From NCBI GenBank assembly GCA_027620495.1, contig JAQCEA010000013.1, positions 1-64,000 of the forward strand: DNA of 64,000 nt. Direction: 5' to 3'. Below, in pieces: positions 31,809-42,346 of the stretch (its first letter is position 1; each line of letters opens with the position of its first letter). The notes under the pieces were generated by a model. That model was not told the DNA's origin. It searched no databases and was given only the letters and a program-made list of their open reading frames with translations. A program made the position numbers and the translations under genes. Source of the stretch: Pseudomonadota bacterium. GTDB lineage: Bacteria; Pseudomonadota; Alphaproteobacteria; Puniceispirillales; Puniceispirillaceae.

Positions 31809-33059
31809 ATGCGGGTATTAATTTCTCTTTCAGCGTTACTGTTATCAGTAATGCTTGTGCAGATGGGCATAGGTGCGCTTCGACCATTTGACAGCATTTC
31901 CGGTGTAGCCCTCGGCTTTAGTAGTTTTGATGTTGGGCTTGTTGCATCTGGGCATTTTATTGGCTTTCTGGGCGGGTGTTTAATTGGCCCCAAACTGGTA
32001 TATCGTGCCGGGCATTCGCGGGCGTTTGCTATCTTTGCTGCCGTTGGCGTGATATCGATTATTGCCCACACGATCCATGCTGATCCATATTTTTGGACCT
32101 TTGCGCGCATATTTGGCGGGCTTGCGGTTGCCGGGTGCTACACGGTTATTGAGAGCTGGCTTCAAGCCAAAGCCACAAACAAAATCCGGGCGCGAGTCTT
32201 CTCCATTTACCGGATTGCTGATTTTGCTGGTCAGATTTTTGCAAACAGCCTGATCGGTGTTCTGACACCAGCAAGCTATATCTCATATAATATACTCGCG
32301 ATGATCATGTGTCTTGCGCTGATCCCGCTAGCCGTCACAGTAAGCAAGGAGCCAGGCCTTCCAAAAACCAATGGGTTTCAGCCATTTATAGCCTATAAAA
32401 TATCACCGCTTGCCACTCTAGGCGTGGTGGTCGCTGGCGTCTCAACTGCGGCTTTTGGCTCGATCGCACCGCTCTATGCAACCGATCTGGGCATGTCTCC
32501 GTTAGAAATTTCATATTTTTTGACCACTGCCGTTATTGGTGGGATCATCATCCACCCGCCAGCAGGGTTTCTTGCCGACCAATTTGATCGCCGGTCAGTT
32601 CTGATGGTGTTTAGCATTCTATCAACGATTGTGTGTTTGGCGATTGGCAGTGGTATCGTTGAACCTGTGGCGCATAGCATAACCAGCCCGTTGCTATTTG
32701 CCTTGCTATTTGGGCTTAGCACCTTTCCGATTTATTCCTTATCGGCGGCACACGCAAATGATTTTGCTATACCTGATGATGTGCTGGATCTCAGCGCATC
32801 TTTAATTTTCTTTTACGCGCTTGGCGCTATTATTTCGCCAATTATTGCAGGCTATTTTATCGGTATATTTGGCACATCATATCTTTTCATTCATATATCA
32901 CTGGCGCATATCGTTTTGATGGCATTTACCGTTATACGCGCCATTGCGCGGCCAGTTTCTGCAGATGATAAGCCATATGTCTATTACCCCCGAACAACAA
33001 TGTTTATCGCAAACATCATCCGTGCGCGTAATGCCGAGGATAAAAGAAACAAAGACTAA
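31809..33059 (+). CDS. MFS transporter (YcaD-like)
   Basis: 12-TM pattern, SFDVGLVASGHFIGFLGGCLIGP, RIFGGLAVAGCYTVIESWLQAKA. Confidence 0.83.
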   Translation: MRVLISLSALLLSVMLVQMGIGALRPFDSISGVALGFSSFDVGLVASGHFIGFLGGCLIGPKLVYRAGHSRAFAIFAAVGVISIIAHTIHADPYFWTFARIFGGLAVAGCYTVIESWLQAKATNKIRARVFSIYRIADFAGQIFANSLIGVLTPASYISYNILAMIMCLALIPLAVTVSKEPGLPKTNGFQPFIAYKISPLATLGVVVAGVSTAAFGSIAPLYATDLGMSPLEISYFLTTAVIGGIIIHPPAGFLADQFDRRSVLMVFSILSTIVCLAIGSGIVEPVAHSITSPLLFALLFGLSTFPIYSLSAAHANDFAIPDDVLDLSASLIFFYALGAIISPIIAGYFIGIFGTSYLFIHISLAHIVLMAFTVIRAIARPVSADDKPYVYYPRTTMFIANIIRARNAEDKRNKD

Positions 33060-33179
33060 TGTTATTGCAAGGCTTAATAACCGCTCCAGACAAGGTCTCT
33101 TTTGTCAAAGAAAACAGGCCCGACCTTCACTTCATCTGCCGCAAGGCAAATTTTGCGACATTATATCTTTGTCTTGATG

Positions 33180-34820
33180 CTAGGTTTCAGCCTCTATGAT
33201 CTGAGCGCGAAGCCTTTTCTTATCGATTTTTCCGACACTTGTTTTGGCGATTTCATCAACCATATCGATGCGGTCAGGCGCGGCCCATTTTGAAATGACT
33301 CCGGCATCGCTAGCCTCTTTAAACGCCATCTTAATCATTTTCTGAATGGCGTTTTTTTGATCAGATGCCGCGGGTTTGTTTGGATTGTCTTGAACCACCA
33401 GTAACATGGGACGTTCCCCCCATAATGGATCAGGAATACCAATTGCCGCAACTTCGGCGACACCGGGTATGGTTGAGGCAATGTTTTCTAGAGTCAGCGA
33501 TGAAACCCATTCGCCCCCTGATTTTATAACATCTTTGACCCGATCGGTAATTATAAGGCTGCCTTCTTCATCAAATCTTCCCACATCTCCGGTATGCATA
33601 TACCCCCCATGCCAAAGCGCTGCTGTCGCGGCTTGATCTTTTAGATAGGCCTTGGTCAACCATGGGGCCCGGGCAACAATTTCACCAACTGTTTTGCCGT
33701 CACGCGGCACATCATTCATCACTTCATCGACAACGCGGATCTCTACCATTGCTGCGGGCCGACCGGTTTTAAGCCTTGCATCAATACGGCCCTCGTCATT
33801 TGGGTCTAGATGCGCCACCGTAAGAAAGGGGCAAGTCTCAGAAAGACCATAAGCAGAGAACAAATTGATGCCTTTTGCTAATGCCCGCTCTGCCAGCCCG
33901 CGCGGCAACGCGGAACCACCAATAATCACTTTCCAATTTGATAGATCAGCCGAAGCTGCCGCATCACAATCTAGTAACATATGCAAAATGGTTGGCACGC
34001 AATGCGAAAACGTCACCTTATGTTCGCTGACAAGTTCCATGAGCCTGTTCGGGACATAGCGGCCCGGGTAAATTTGTTTTAAGCCTAGCATGGTCGCGGC
34101 ATAGGGAAAGCCCCAAGCATGCACATGGAACATTGGCGTAATCGGCATATAAACATCACGATTATGAAAACGGTTATTTGCCGACATCGGCCCTAAGGTT
34201 GCCAAAATGCCCATGGTGTGAAGCACAAGTTGGCGGTGGGAATATGCAACCGCTTTTGGATCACCGGTTGTGCCTGTCGTGTAAAAGGTTGTTGCCCGTA
34301 TGTTTTCGTCAAAGTCGGGGAATGAAAAATTTGGATCGGTGTTTAAAAACAGCTCGTCAAATATCGCTTCAATTTGAAGCATTGTCGGCGGCAATTCAAT
34401 ATCTGGTGAATCGCGCATTATGATCAAACGAACATAACGTTTGACTTGCGGCATCACATCTTCAAGCAATGGCAGAAAATCGACATGAAAAAGAATAACG
34501 TCATCTTCCGCATGATCGATTGTGTAGGCGATTTGCGATGGCGAGAGGCGGATATTCACTGTATGTAATGTTGCGCCCAACATTGGTACCGCAAAAAAAC
34601 TTTCAAGATAACGATGCGTATCCCAATCCATGATCGCAACGACATCACCTTGCCCAACACCAAAACGTTCCAATAGCTGGCCAAAGCGATTGAGGCGTTC
34701 GATGAATTCAACATAGCTATAAGAAGAAAGCCCATCGCTTATGATCTGCTGCTGCGGTGCGTGCTGCAGGGGACCGTTAAGCAATCCTTTGATGAGCAGA
34801 GAAAATTCAGAATTCAACAA
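33180..34820 (-). CDS. AMP-dependent acyl-CoA synthetase/ligase
   Basis: TTFYTTGTTGDPKAVAYSHRQ, SAYGLSETCPF, GGYMHTGDVGRFDEEGSLIITDRVKDVIKSGGEWVSS, KTSVGKIDKK. Confidence 0.92.
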   Translation of the reverse strand: MLNSEFSLLIKGLLNGPLQHAPQQQIISDGLSSYSYVEFIERLNRFGQLLERFGVGQGDVVAIMDWDTHRYLESFFAVPMLGATLHTVNIRLSPSQIAYTIDHAEDDVILFHVDFLPLLEDVMPQVKRYVRLIIMRDSPDIELPPTMLQIEAIFDELFLNTDPNFSFPDFDENIRATTFYTTGTTGDPKAVAYSHRQLVLHTMGILATLGPMSANNRFHNRDVYMPITPMFHVHAWGFPYAATMLGLKQIYPGRYVPNRLMELVSEHKVTFSHCVPTILHMLLDCDAAASADLSNWKVIIGGSALPRGLAERALAKGINLFSAYGLSETCPFLTVAHLDPNDEGRIDARLKTGRPAAMVEIRVVDEVMNDVPRDGKTVGEIVARAPWLTKAYLKDQAATAALWHGGYMHTGDVGRFDEEGSLIITDRVKDVIKSGGEWVSSLTLENIASTIPGVAEVAAIGIPDPLWGERPMLLVVQDNPNKPAASDQKNAIQKMIKMAFKEASDAGVISKWAAPDRIDMVDEIAKTSVGKIDKKRLRAQIIEAET

Positions 34821-34924
34821 TTATCCTCTCTTCGCATTGGTGCATATCGCGTTACTGCGCGGCTGGCTGTGTCTTTGCTGTTTGCATTGATCGGTGTCTT
34901 GACCAAGGCAATTTACAAACACCG

Positions 34925-35776
34925 CTAACGGCGTTCTAGATCAGACCAGATGTCTGTCACCCAGCTTTTTATTTGCAAAGCCTCTTGCCAACGGTTGGAC
35001 AGTTCGCGGCCATGTGAATCAGTCATCGCATATTCTGGCGGCCCAAGTTCACATAAGAAAATGCAATCGCCATCCGCATTGCGCTGACGCCAGCTAACCA
35101 GACCGTCACGCCACCATTGTTTAAATAATTCGACCCATTTTTGATGTTGAGGGAAATCCAACTGAAGCTGGATTTGTTGGCGGCTGGCGACGCGCCCTTG
35201 AAAACTGTCTGACCTTTCAATAATGCGCTGGATCAGCCCAGCATCACGCTCGGCAAGCGGCAGCTTGAATTCGCGGTCAACGACAAAATGCGACAGATCC
35301 GCACAAAGCCGCATTTCCGGTACCGCATCCAGCAAACATAAAGTGGCGTATAGGTCGTTGGTTATGCAATTTCGGTGCGTTTCAAACTGGATTGGCATGC
35401 CCAGCTTTTCAGACATCTCCATCCATTTGCGGATCACCGGTATCATTCCATCAACAGACAGCGGCATCACTTGACCGATCACATCAACAAAGGGCGCGCC
35501 AAAATCTTTTGCCATTAACAAGGTGTCATGCAACGAGTCGATGGTTTTGGGAAAAGCAACGATTAGGGGGGTGAGTCCGCAACGTTCCATGTGGGGCCGA
35601 ACCGCGTGCGCCTGTTCCACATCGCCTGCGCCAAGGTCAATCGCCATGCCATCATAACCGGCTGACGCTACCATCTCGCATATCTGATCAAACGGCAAAA
35701 TAACGCCGCTTTGATCATGCGGCATCATCGCCCAAAGCGAGGTATAAAACTTTAAGTGCCGCGTTGCGCCGCTCAC
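34925..35776 (-). CDS. sugar phosphate isomerase/epimerase-like TIM-barrel protein
   Basis: IQFETHRNCITNDLYATLCLLDAVPEMRLCADLSHFV typical of the xylose-isomerase-like TIM barrel. Confidence 0.75.
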   Translation of the reverse strand: MSGATRHLKFYTSLWAMMPHDQSGVILPFDQICEMVASAGYDGMAIDLGAGDVEQAHAVRPHMERCGLTPLIVAFPKTIDSLHDTLLMAKDFGAPFVDVIGQVMPLSVDGMIPVIRKWMEMSEKLGMPIQFETHRNCITNDLYATLCLLDAVPEMRLCADLSHFVVDREFKLPLAERDAGLIQRIIERSDSFQGRVASRQQIQLQLDFPQHQKWVELFKQWWRDGLVSWRQRNADGDCIFLCELGPPEYAMTDSHGRELSNRWQEALQIKSWVTDIWSDLERR

Positions 35777-35779
35777 CTG

Positions 35780-36760
35780 TTACGCTTCCAACTGAATATG
35801 TTTGCCATTGCCGGTCGGCACCACCCAGACTTCGTTGGTTGGCCATTGGCTTTCATCTTTTTGGGCAAGCTTGCGGATGACTTCAATTTGAAATTCGATC
35901 CATCCCATTCGATGTACCGGTCCCGCAATCGCCTCAATTTTGTCATTTAGTTTGCGTAATTGCCAAAATGGTACAGATGGGTAGCTATGATGCGCGGTGT
36001 GGTAGGGCATCTGCCAGCATAACCAGCGCATCAACGCGTTGGTACGCGTAGATCGGGTATTATTCAAAATATCAGCTTCATGCGACAGCCCAAGATGCTC
36101 TATGGTGTTTTGTAACTGATGCACAGGTTTGGTCAAAAGCATCGGCAGCAGCCAAAATGTGACCGCAGCCCAGCTTTCCAGATACAGAGAAATCAAAAAA
36201 ATCAGCCCATAACCGGCAAGATGCCATCGCGATTCTCTAATAATTTTACCCTCATGCGTTGCCCCGATATAGGGTTCGATAATAATGCCGCGCGCCCTGC
36301 GAATGATGCCGACGAAACGATTGCGCCAATAAGTAATGCCACTCATCCACAGTAAATAACTGCCGAGAGTGTAGGGCGCACGGGTCAATTCGCCATCGCG
36401 TTCCCAATCTTGGGTCCAGCGGTGGTGGGCAAAATGCATGACCTGATCATAGTCGCGGGGAAACAGCATGATAAAGCCAATTACCCGACCAAAAAACTCA
36501 TTCAGATATTTTGTTTTGAAAACTGTCCAGTGAGATAACTCGTGCTGTCCGGCATAAAGGAAATTGATGGCAATGCCGAGCATTGCACCGGTAAGAAGCA
36601 CCCACCAGCTGCCAAGCACCAGATAATGGGCATAGCCAAGCGCCAAAATCGTGCCAAGATGGCTACCGATTTGCAGAAAGCCAAAAGCATCGGATTTTGT
36701 ATTCAGTTTTTTCAGTTCACTTGGTTGCAAAAGCTTTCGTGTGGAAAATGACTCTTCCAT
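35780..36760 (-). CDS. membrane fatty acid desaturase family protein
   Basis: Three His boxes: GQHELSHWT, HFAHHRWTQD, YHTAHHSYP. Confidence 0.88.
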   Translation of the reverse strand: MEESFSTRKLLQPSELKKLNTKSDAFGFLQIGSHLGTILALGYAHYLVLGSWWVLLTGAMLGIAINFLYAGQHELSHWTVFKTKYLNEFFGRVIGFIMLFPRDYDQVMHFAHHRWTQDWERDGELTRAPYTLGSYLLWMSGITYWRNRFVGIIRRARGIIIEPYIGATHEGKIIRESRWHLAGYGLIFLISLYLESWAAVTFWLLPMLLTKPVHQLQNTIEHLGLSHEADILNNTRSTRTNALMRWLCWQMPYHTAHHSYPSVPFWQLRKLNDKIEAIAGPVHRMGWIEFQIEVIRKLAQKDESQWPTNEVWVVPTGNGKHIQLEA

Positions 36761-36815
36761 GGGCTACCCCTTTACCAAATTCGAAAAAAAATCTGATCCT
36801 ATGTTCTAAAGAGTG

Positions 36816-38480
36816 TCAGTTCTTATTCATTTTTTCAATAGCCGCATCCCCGATATTGTCAGCACCGCGGCTAGCCAACAGATTATCCAGCCAGTCTGGA
36901 TCCATGTTAGGCACCGAACTCAACAACAAATCGGTATAGGCATGATGGGGCGGTGTGAACATATCATTTTTCGGCCCCGACTCGACAACGATGCCATCTT
37001 TCATCACCACCACTTCATCGGCAATGGCACGTACGGTTGATAGATCATGTGTAATCAACATAAATGACAGTTGCATCTTGTCTTGAAGGTCAGTCAGAAG
37101 CCGCAAAATGCCCTCGGCTACAAGTTGGTCAAGGGCAGAGGTTACCTCATCACAAATGATAAATTTTGGCTCCGCCGCTAGGGCCCGGGCAATGCCGATA
37201 CGCTGTTTCTGGCCACCGGAAATTTCTGCTGGATATCGGTCAATAAATTCAGTTGGTTCAAGTTCAATCTGCGCCAACAATTCTTCAACGCGCTGACGCT
37301 TTTCACGGCCGGTTAATCCCAGATAAAATTCGACAGGACGCCCAATAATTTCGCCAATTTTCTTACGCGGGTTAAGCGCTGTATCTGCCATTTGGTAAAT
37401 CATCTGCATCTGCCGCAATTGTTCATTTGAACGTTGCCGGTAATCAGGTGGCAAGGCCGTGCCATCAAAACTGATGCTGCCGGTCAGCGGTGGCAACAAA
37501 CCGGTTATACAGCGTGCCGTAGTAGATTTTCCAGACCCGGACTCGCCCACGACAGCGACGGTGCGCCCGGCATGAATGTCAAAACTCACGTCACGGACAA
37601 CGGGATCATTCTTGGCATAGGCGGCTGTCACATTCTTTAAGCTGATGACAGGGGTAGCACCGGTTTTGGCGGGTGGCTTTTGCTTGCGTTCAAAGCTACG
37701 CACCGCCCAGAGCGATTTTGTGTAGCTTTCGCGCGGTGATTTCAGCATGGAACGGGTGGTGTTTTCTTCAACCTCATCACCGCGAAGTAAAACTTTAATA
37801 CGGTCGGCCATTTGCGCGACAACGGCTAAATCATGGGTAATGTAAATAGCGGCGGTTGAAAATTGTTCAACAATGTCGCGGATGGCGGACAACACCTCGA
37901 TCTGTGTTGTCACATCAAGTGCGGTTGTCGGCTCATCAAAAATAATGAGATCTGGCCGACAGGACATTGCCATGGCAGTCATGGCACGTTGCAACTGGCC
38001 GCCAGAAAGTTGATGCGGATAGCGAAACCCGATCATTTCGGGTTGCGGTAACCGTAACCGTCTATAGAGATTGATTGCATCGGTCTCGGCATCAATGCGG
38101 CTAAATTTTCTGTGAAAAACCGGTGCCTCGGTATGCTGATACATTATTTTATGTGATGGATTAAAACTCGCGGCTGCAGATTGTGCAACATAGGCAATGC
38201 GGCTCCCTAGCAAACGGCGCCGTTTTTCAAGAGGTGAATTGACAAGATCAATGCCATCAAACTCGATGCTGCCCCCAACAATTTCACAGCCATCACGCGT
38301 AAAGCCCATCCCGGCAAGTCCCAGCGTAGATTTGCCCGCACCAGATTCGCCAATCAGGCCCAGCACCTCACCAGGGTATAGATCAAGGCTCACTTTATTG
38401 ATAATACGGCTACGGGTTTCGTCACTGATACCATCAATTTGCAGGTCACGAATTTTGAGCAACGGCTTGGTATTTGTCAT
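36816..38480 (-). CDS. fused dipeptide/oligopeptide ABC ATPase (DppD-DppF)
   Basis: Two Walker A motifs (GESGAGKST, GESGSGKST) and two LSGGQ/ISGGQ signatures; start reset to MTNTKPLLK at 38480. Confidence 0.92.
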   Translation of the reverse strand: MTNTKPLLKIRDLQIDGISDETRSRIINKVSLDLYPGEVLGLIGESGAGKSTLGLAGMGFTRDGCEIVGGSIEFDGIDLVNSPLEKRRRLLGSRIAYVAQSAAASFNPSHKIMYQHTEAPVFHRKFSRIDAETDAINLYRRLRLPQPEMIGFRYPHQLSGGQLQRAMTAMAMSCRPDLIIFDEPTTALDVTTQIEVLSAIRDIVEQFSTAAIYITHDLAVVAQMADRIKVLLRGDEVEENTTRSMLKSPRESYTKSLWAVRSFERKQKPPAKTGATPVISLKNVTAAYAKNDPVVRDVSFDIHAGRTVAVVGESGSGKSTTARCITGLLPPLTGSISFDGTALPPDYRQRSNEQLRQMQMIYQMADTALNPRKKIGEIIGRPVEFYLGLTGREKRQRVEELLAQIELEPTEFIDRYPAEISGGQKQRIGIARALAAEPKFIICDEVTSALDQLVAEGILRLLTDLQDKMQLSFMLITHDLSTVRAIADEVVVMKDGIVVESGPKNDMFTPPHHAYTDLLLSSVPNMDPDWLDNLLASRGADNIGDAAIEKMNKN

Positions 38481-38482
38481 GC

Positions 38483-39658
38483 TCACTCCCTCAGCCCTGA
38501 CGCGCGGTGCAACATCCAGTCGACAACAAAATTGACTGCGACTGTAAGCAAAGCAATGGCCCCTGCCGCCATCAATGGCAAGGCCGCGGTCAGTGGGCTG
38601 AAGACCGCGAAATTGATGAATTGTGCAAGATCTTTCACCATGGTGCCCCAATCAGCCAAAGGTGGTTGAATGCCAACGCCAAGAAAGGATAGCGAGGCGA
38701 TTGTCAAAAAGACAAAACAAAATCGTAATCCAAATTCAGCGAGGAGTGGGGCAAATGCGTTTGGCAAAATCTCTTTAAAAATAAGGTAGGACATGTTTTC
38801 GCCGCGTAATTTGGCGGCTTCAAAAAAATCCATAACCACAATATTCATACCGACAGCGCGCGAGAGTCGAAACACGCGCGTGGCATCTAGCACGGCTATA
38901 ATTAGAACCATATAGATCGTTAAAAGCCATTTTTCCGAGCCAGCCCATGCAGAGGCAATGGTCATCAATAAAAGTGCAAAAATTAATTGAGGGATTGACA
39001 TCAGCATATCAACTATCCGCGATAATGCTTGATCAAACCAGCCGCCTAATGCCGCTGCCAAAAATCCAAAAAATGTACCAATTAAAAAGGCAAGGCATGT
39101 GGTTATAAAGGCGATACCTACGGTATTTTGTCCACCATATATGAGACGAGACAGCAAATCGCGTCCAATTTGGTCAGTGCCTAAAAGATGTGCAGGATCG
39201 CCGCCTAGATCTGGGTTGCCCCCGGGCAGAACATTTACCTTTGCAAAAATTTCAGCTTGCCCATAGGGCGCTAACCAGTCGGCAAAAATAGACATGATCG
39301 CATAGCCGATGATAATTATTATGCCGAGTGCGGCGGTTACCGGCATCTGTCGAAACATTTTGCGACTGCTATCAGTGCCAAAATGCTGTCCGGCCAAGCG
39401 GAATAGATAACCGGCAATGCCAAGGCCGATAACGCCTTGAACAAACCATTGAAAAAATATCAGCTCTTTGACGAAATACAGCCACCACATCAAATAAATT
39501 GTGGCTATGGCAATTGAATATCCAAAAGCGCCACCGAGACTCATGCCGGTACAGGCATGTTGGATCTGCGCAATCGGGACGCGGCGACCAATCGGCCGCA
39601 ATAAAAGGCTCATTGCGATCACACATGCCAGCCATATCAATCCACTTGTGCCTGTCAT
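38483..39658 (-). CDS. peptide-type ABC permease (DppC) with extra N-terminal membrane region
   Basis: Core LLGTDQIGRDLLSRLIYGGQNTVGIAF...SFLGVGIQPPLADWGTM; about 100 aa of additional hydrophobic N-terminus. Confidence 0.88.
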   Translation of the reverse strand: MTGTSGLIWLACVIAMSLLLRPIGRRVPIAQIQHACTGMSLGGAFGYSIAIATIYLMWWLYFVKELIFFQWFVQGVIGLGIAGYLFRLAGQHFGTDSSRKMFRQMPVTAALGIIIIIGYAIMSIFADWLAPYGQAEIFAKVNVLPGGNPDLGGDPAHLLGTDQIGRDLLSRLIYGGQNTVGIAFITTCLAFLIGTFFGFLAAALGGWFDQALSRIVDMLMSIPQLIFALLLMTIASAWAGSEKWLLTIYMVLIIAVLDATRVFRLSRAVGMNIVVMDFFEAAKLRGENMSYLIFKEILPNAFAPLLAEFGLRFCFVFLTIASLSFLGVGIQPPLADWGTMVKDLAQFINFAVFSPLTAALPLMAAGAIALLTVAVNFVVDWMLHRASGLRE

Positions 39659-39669
39659 TCTGCCATCTC

Positions 39670-40665
39670 CTACTTCGGAATTCTCAAGCGGGGATTTGAT
39701 AAAATCGCCATGATATCGGCGAGCAAATTTAGCAGAATGTAGGCTGAGGCAAAGACCATGCAACAGGCCTGTACTACTGGAATATCCCTAATCTTAACAC
39801 TATCAACAAAAAGTTGACCAATGCCGGGATAGACAAATACCACCTCAACCACCACAACGCCTGTGATTAAATAGGCCAAGTTCAAAGCGACCACATTGAT
39901 GATTGGCGCCAACGCGTTGGGTAACGCATGCACAACAATGACCCTAAATGGGCTAAGCCCTTTTAATCTTGCCATTTCGATATAGGGAGATGCGAGCAAA
40001 TTAATGATGGCGGCGCGGGTCATGCGCATCATATGGGCTGTAACAACAAGTGTGAGTGTTAGCGCAGGCAATAAAGTTTTTTCAAGTCTCTCAGCAAAGC
40101 TCATACCATCAAAAATATTAGACAGTGATGGCAACAATGGGTTTAAGACAGCAAGAACGAGAATGAGAATATAGGCAACAAAAAATTCTGGACTCGAAAT
40201 TGATGTCAGCGTGCTGACATTTGCAACCCGATCAAAAATTGAATAGCGATACAACGCGGCTAGGATACCAATGGCCAAAGATATAGGGATTGCAATCACT
40301 GCGGTGACGCTGGCCAGGAATACGGTGTTGGCAAAACGTGGTGCCAGCTGTGTCGCAACACTGCCGTAGTTAGAGCTACTATTTTCACCAACATAAGCAC
40401 TGAAATTTGCTTGCGCAAAGCTAGTGCCGAAGTCACCTCTAGCCGCCCCGACAAGCCAGTCAAAATAACGGTTGGCAATTGGTCGATCAAGGCCAAGATC
40501 TGCGCGAATTGCTGCAACCGCTTCGGGTGTGGCGGCTTGGCCAAGCAACGCTTGCGCGAAATCACCTGGCAACATGTTTACTGCCAGAAAAATAATTATC
40601 GACACAAGGAAGAGTGTCAGAACACCTAATCCAAGACGCTTAATTATAATCGATAGAATGCCCAT
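39670..40665 (-). CDS. peptide-type ABC permease (DppB)
   Basis: RADLGLDRPIANRYFDWLVGAARGDFGTSF; MMRMTRAAIINLLASPYIEMARLKGLS. Confidence 0.92.
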   Translation of the reverse strand: MGILSIIIKRLGLGVLTLFLVSIIIFLAVNMLPGDFAQALLGQAATPEAVAAIRADLGLDRPIANRYFDWLVGAARGDFGTSFAQANFSAYVGENSSSNYGSVATQLAPRFANTVFLASVTAVIAIPISLAIGILAALYRYSIFDRVANVSTLTSISSPEFFVAYILILVLAVLNPLLPSLSNIFDGMSFAERLEKTLLPALTLTLVVTAHMMRMTRAAIINLLASPYIEMARLKGLSPFRVIVVHALPNALAPIINVVALNLAYLITGVVVVEVVFVYPGIGQLFVDSVKIRDIPVVQACCMVFASAYILLNLLADIMAILSNPRLRIPK

Positions 40666-40741
40666 GCGACCCAGTTTGTTTGATTAGACTGCGATATCAC
40701 CTAGTCGAGGTCAGGTTGAATTCAACCAACGCAGTATGAGG

Positions 40742-40777
40742 CAGTTTCACGCAAATCAGAAAATCTGCGTGAAACTG
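40742..40777. other. intercistronic stem-loop (12-bp perfect stem)
   Basis: CAGTTTCACGCA-AATCAGAAAATC-TGCGTGAAACTG located between the SBP and permease genes. Confidence 0.75.
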
Positions 40778-40798
40778 TTTGTTATTTTTGTTTATCTA

Positions 40799-42346
40799 TT
40801 AGGCGAACCACCAGCGCTTGGAAATTCGTGAGTTATCCAGCATCCACAAATTGCCAACTTTAGGCCCATGCGCCAGCTTTGTTGACGCCGCGTCCAGATA
40901 GTTCTGGTACATTGGAATTATTGTGCCGCCCTCTTGAGAACATAGTGACTGCATTTCAGTGTAAATGTCACGGCGCTTGGCGCTATCAAGTTCTGACCTG
41001 CCTTGTTTCAAAAGTGATTGGAACCTCTCATTTTCCCAACCGGCTTCGTTCCACGGTTGGCCACTCTCATAGGCGGTCTGGAACATCCAGTCTTCAGTAG
41101 CTCGTCCTGACCAATACGACGCACACCATGGCTTTTTCATCCAAACGTTCGACCAATAGCCATCGGCTGGTTCCTGGATAACATTGATGGTTATGCCACA
41201 TTTTGCGGCTGAGTTAGAATAGAGTTGTCCTGCATCTGTCGCACCTGCGAATGCTCCCTCTGATACATGTAGGTCGAGCTTTAGATTGCCCATTCCGGCC
41301 TTGTTCATATGGAATTTTGCCTTGTCAGGATCATACTGTATTTGCGGCAGGTTACCGGCATAATACTGATTAGCTGGACCGATAGGATGGTCGTTGCCGA
41401 TCGCTCCGTGACCAAGCAAAATTTTGTCAACCATTTCCTGACGGTTTACAGCATGTTTCAAAGCCTGTCTGACATGCACATTGTTGAAAGGCTCCATCTT
41501 GCAAAGCATTGGGAAGACATTGTGCATATTCCCGGTGACTTCAATTATTTCAACATTTGGGTTTGCCTTCATTAAAGGAACCGTTTTGAAATCAACACGG
41601 TTAACAGCGTCAACCTGGCCGGTCATCATTGCGTTCATCCGTGCAGAGGCATCTGCAATTGCAATGGCTTCAACCTCGGCAAAATAGCCAACCGTGTCAG
41701 CGCGATAATGGTCTTCATATTTCTTCACCAATGTACGAACGCCTGGCTCAAAAGAAACCACCTGATATGGTCCGGTGCCGATACCTTTGCTGATAGCTTC
41801 GGCAATCATGCCTGCTGGGAAGATACAGATGTGGTAATCAGATACCAGATAAGGGAAATCGGCACTGCCAGATTTCAGGGTAAACTGTACCTGGTTGTCG
41901 CTAAGCTTTTTCATCTCTTCAACTGATGATACGATTGGCTTGGCGGCTGATTTAGCGCCTTCTTCCACATGCATTTTCATTGACTCTATAACGTCATCGG
42001 CACCAAAGCTCTTGCCGTTGTGGAATTTTACGCCTTTACGCAAATTGAATGTCCAAACTTTCGCATCTGGCGTGGCTTCCCAGCTTTCTGCTAGTTCGCC
42101 TTTCAGACTGCCATCAGACGCCACTTCGGTCAGGGTTTCAAATACACAACCAGCGCCCATGTTAATCATATAGTTATCAGAATGGGTGCGGCTGTCCCAC
42201 GTGTCTGATGTATTGGCACCAGCAAGCCCCAACCGCAAACGGCCACCATGCTTTGGTGCCGCCAAGGCTGGCATTCCCATTGTTGAAAGCAGGCCAGCCG
42301 CAGCTGACGTTTGCAACAATGTTCTTCTCGAAAACCGATTATTCAT
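40799..42346 (-). CDS. peptide-type ABC substrate-binding protein, Tat-like signal
   Basis: MNNRFSRRTLLQTSAAAGLLSTMG; GGRLRLGLAGANTSDTWDSRTHSDNYM, SBP family 5. Confidence 0.9.
   Translation of the reverse strand: MNNRFSRRTLLQTSAAAGLLSTMGMPALAAPKHGGRLRLGLAGANTSDTWDSRTHSDNYMINMGAGCVFETLTEVASDGSLKGELAESWEATPDAKVWTFNLRKGVKFHNGKSFGADDVIESMKMHVEEGAKSAAKPIVSSVEEMKKLSDNQVQFTLKSGSADFPYLVSDYHICIFPAGMIAEAISKGIGTGPYQVVSFEPGVRTLVKKYEDHYRADTVGYFAEVEAIAIADASARMNAMMTGQVDAVNRVDFKTVPLMKANPNVEIIEVTGNMHNVFPMLCKMEPFNNVHVRQALKHAVNRQEMVDKILLGHGAIGNDHPIGPANQYYAGNLPQIQYDPDKAKFHMNKAGMGNLKLDLHVSEGAFAGATDAGQLYSNSAAKCGITINVIQEPADGYWSNVWMKKPWCASYWSGRATEDWMFQTAYESGQPWNEAGWENERFQSLLKQGRSELDSAKRRDIYTEMQSLCSQEGGTIIPMYQNYLDAASTKLAHGPKVGNLWMLDNSRISKRWWFA

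Noticed and set aside
40742-40777. The 12-bp hairpin as a Rho-independent terminator
   Set aside because: In the transcribed (minus) direction there is no U-tract after the stem and co-oriented permease genes follow directly; the T-rich side is on the non-transcribed orientation.
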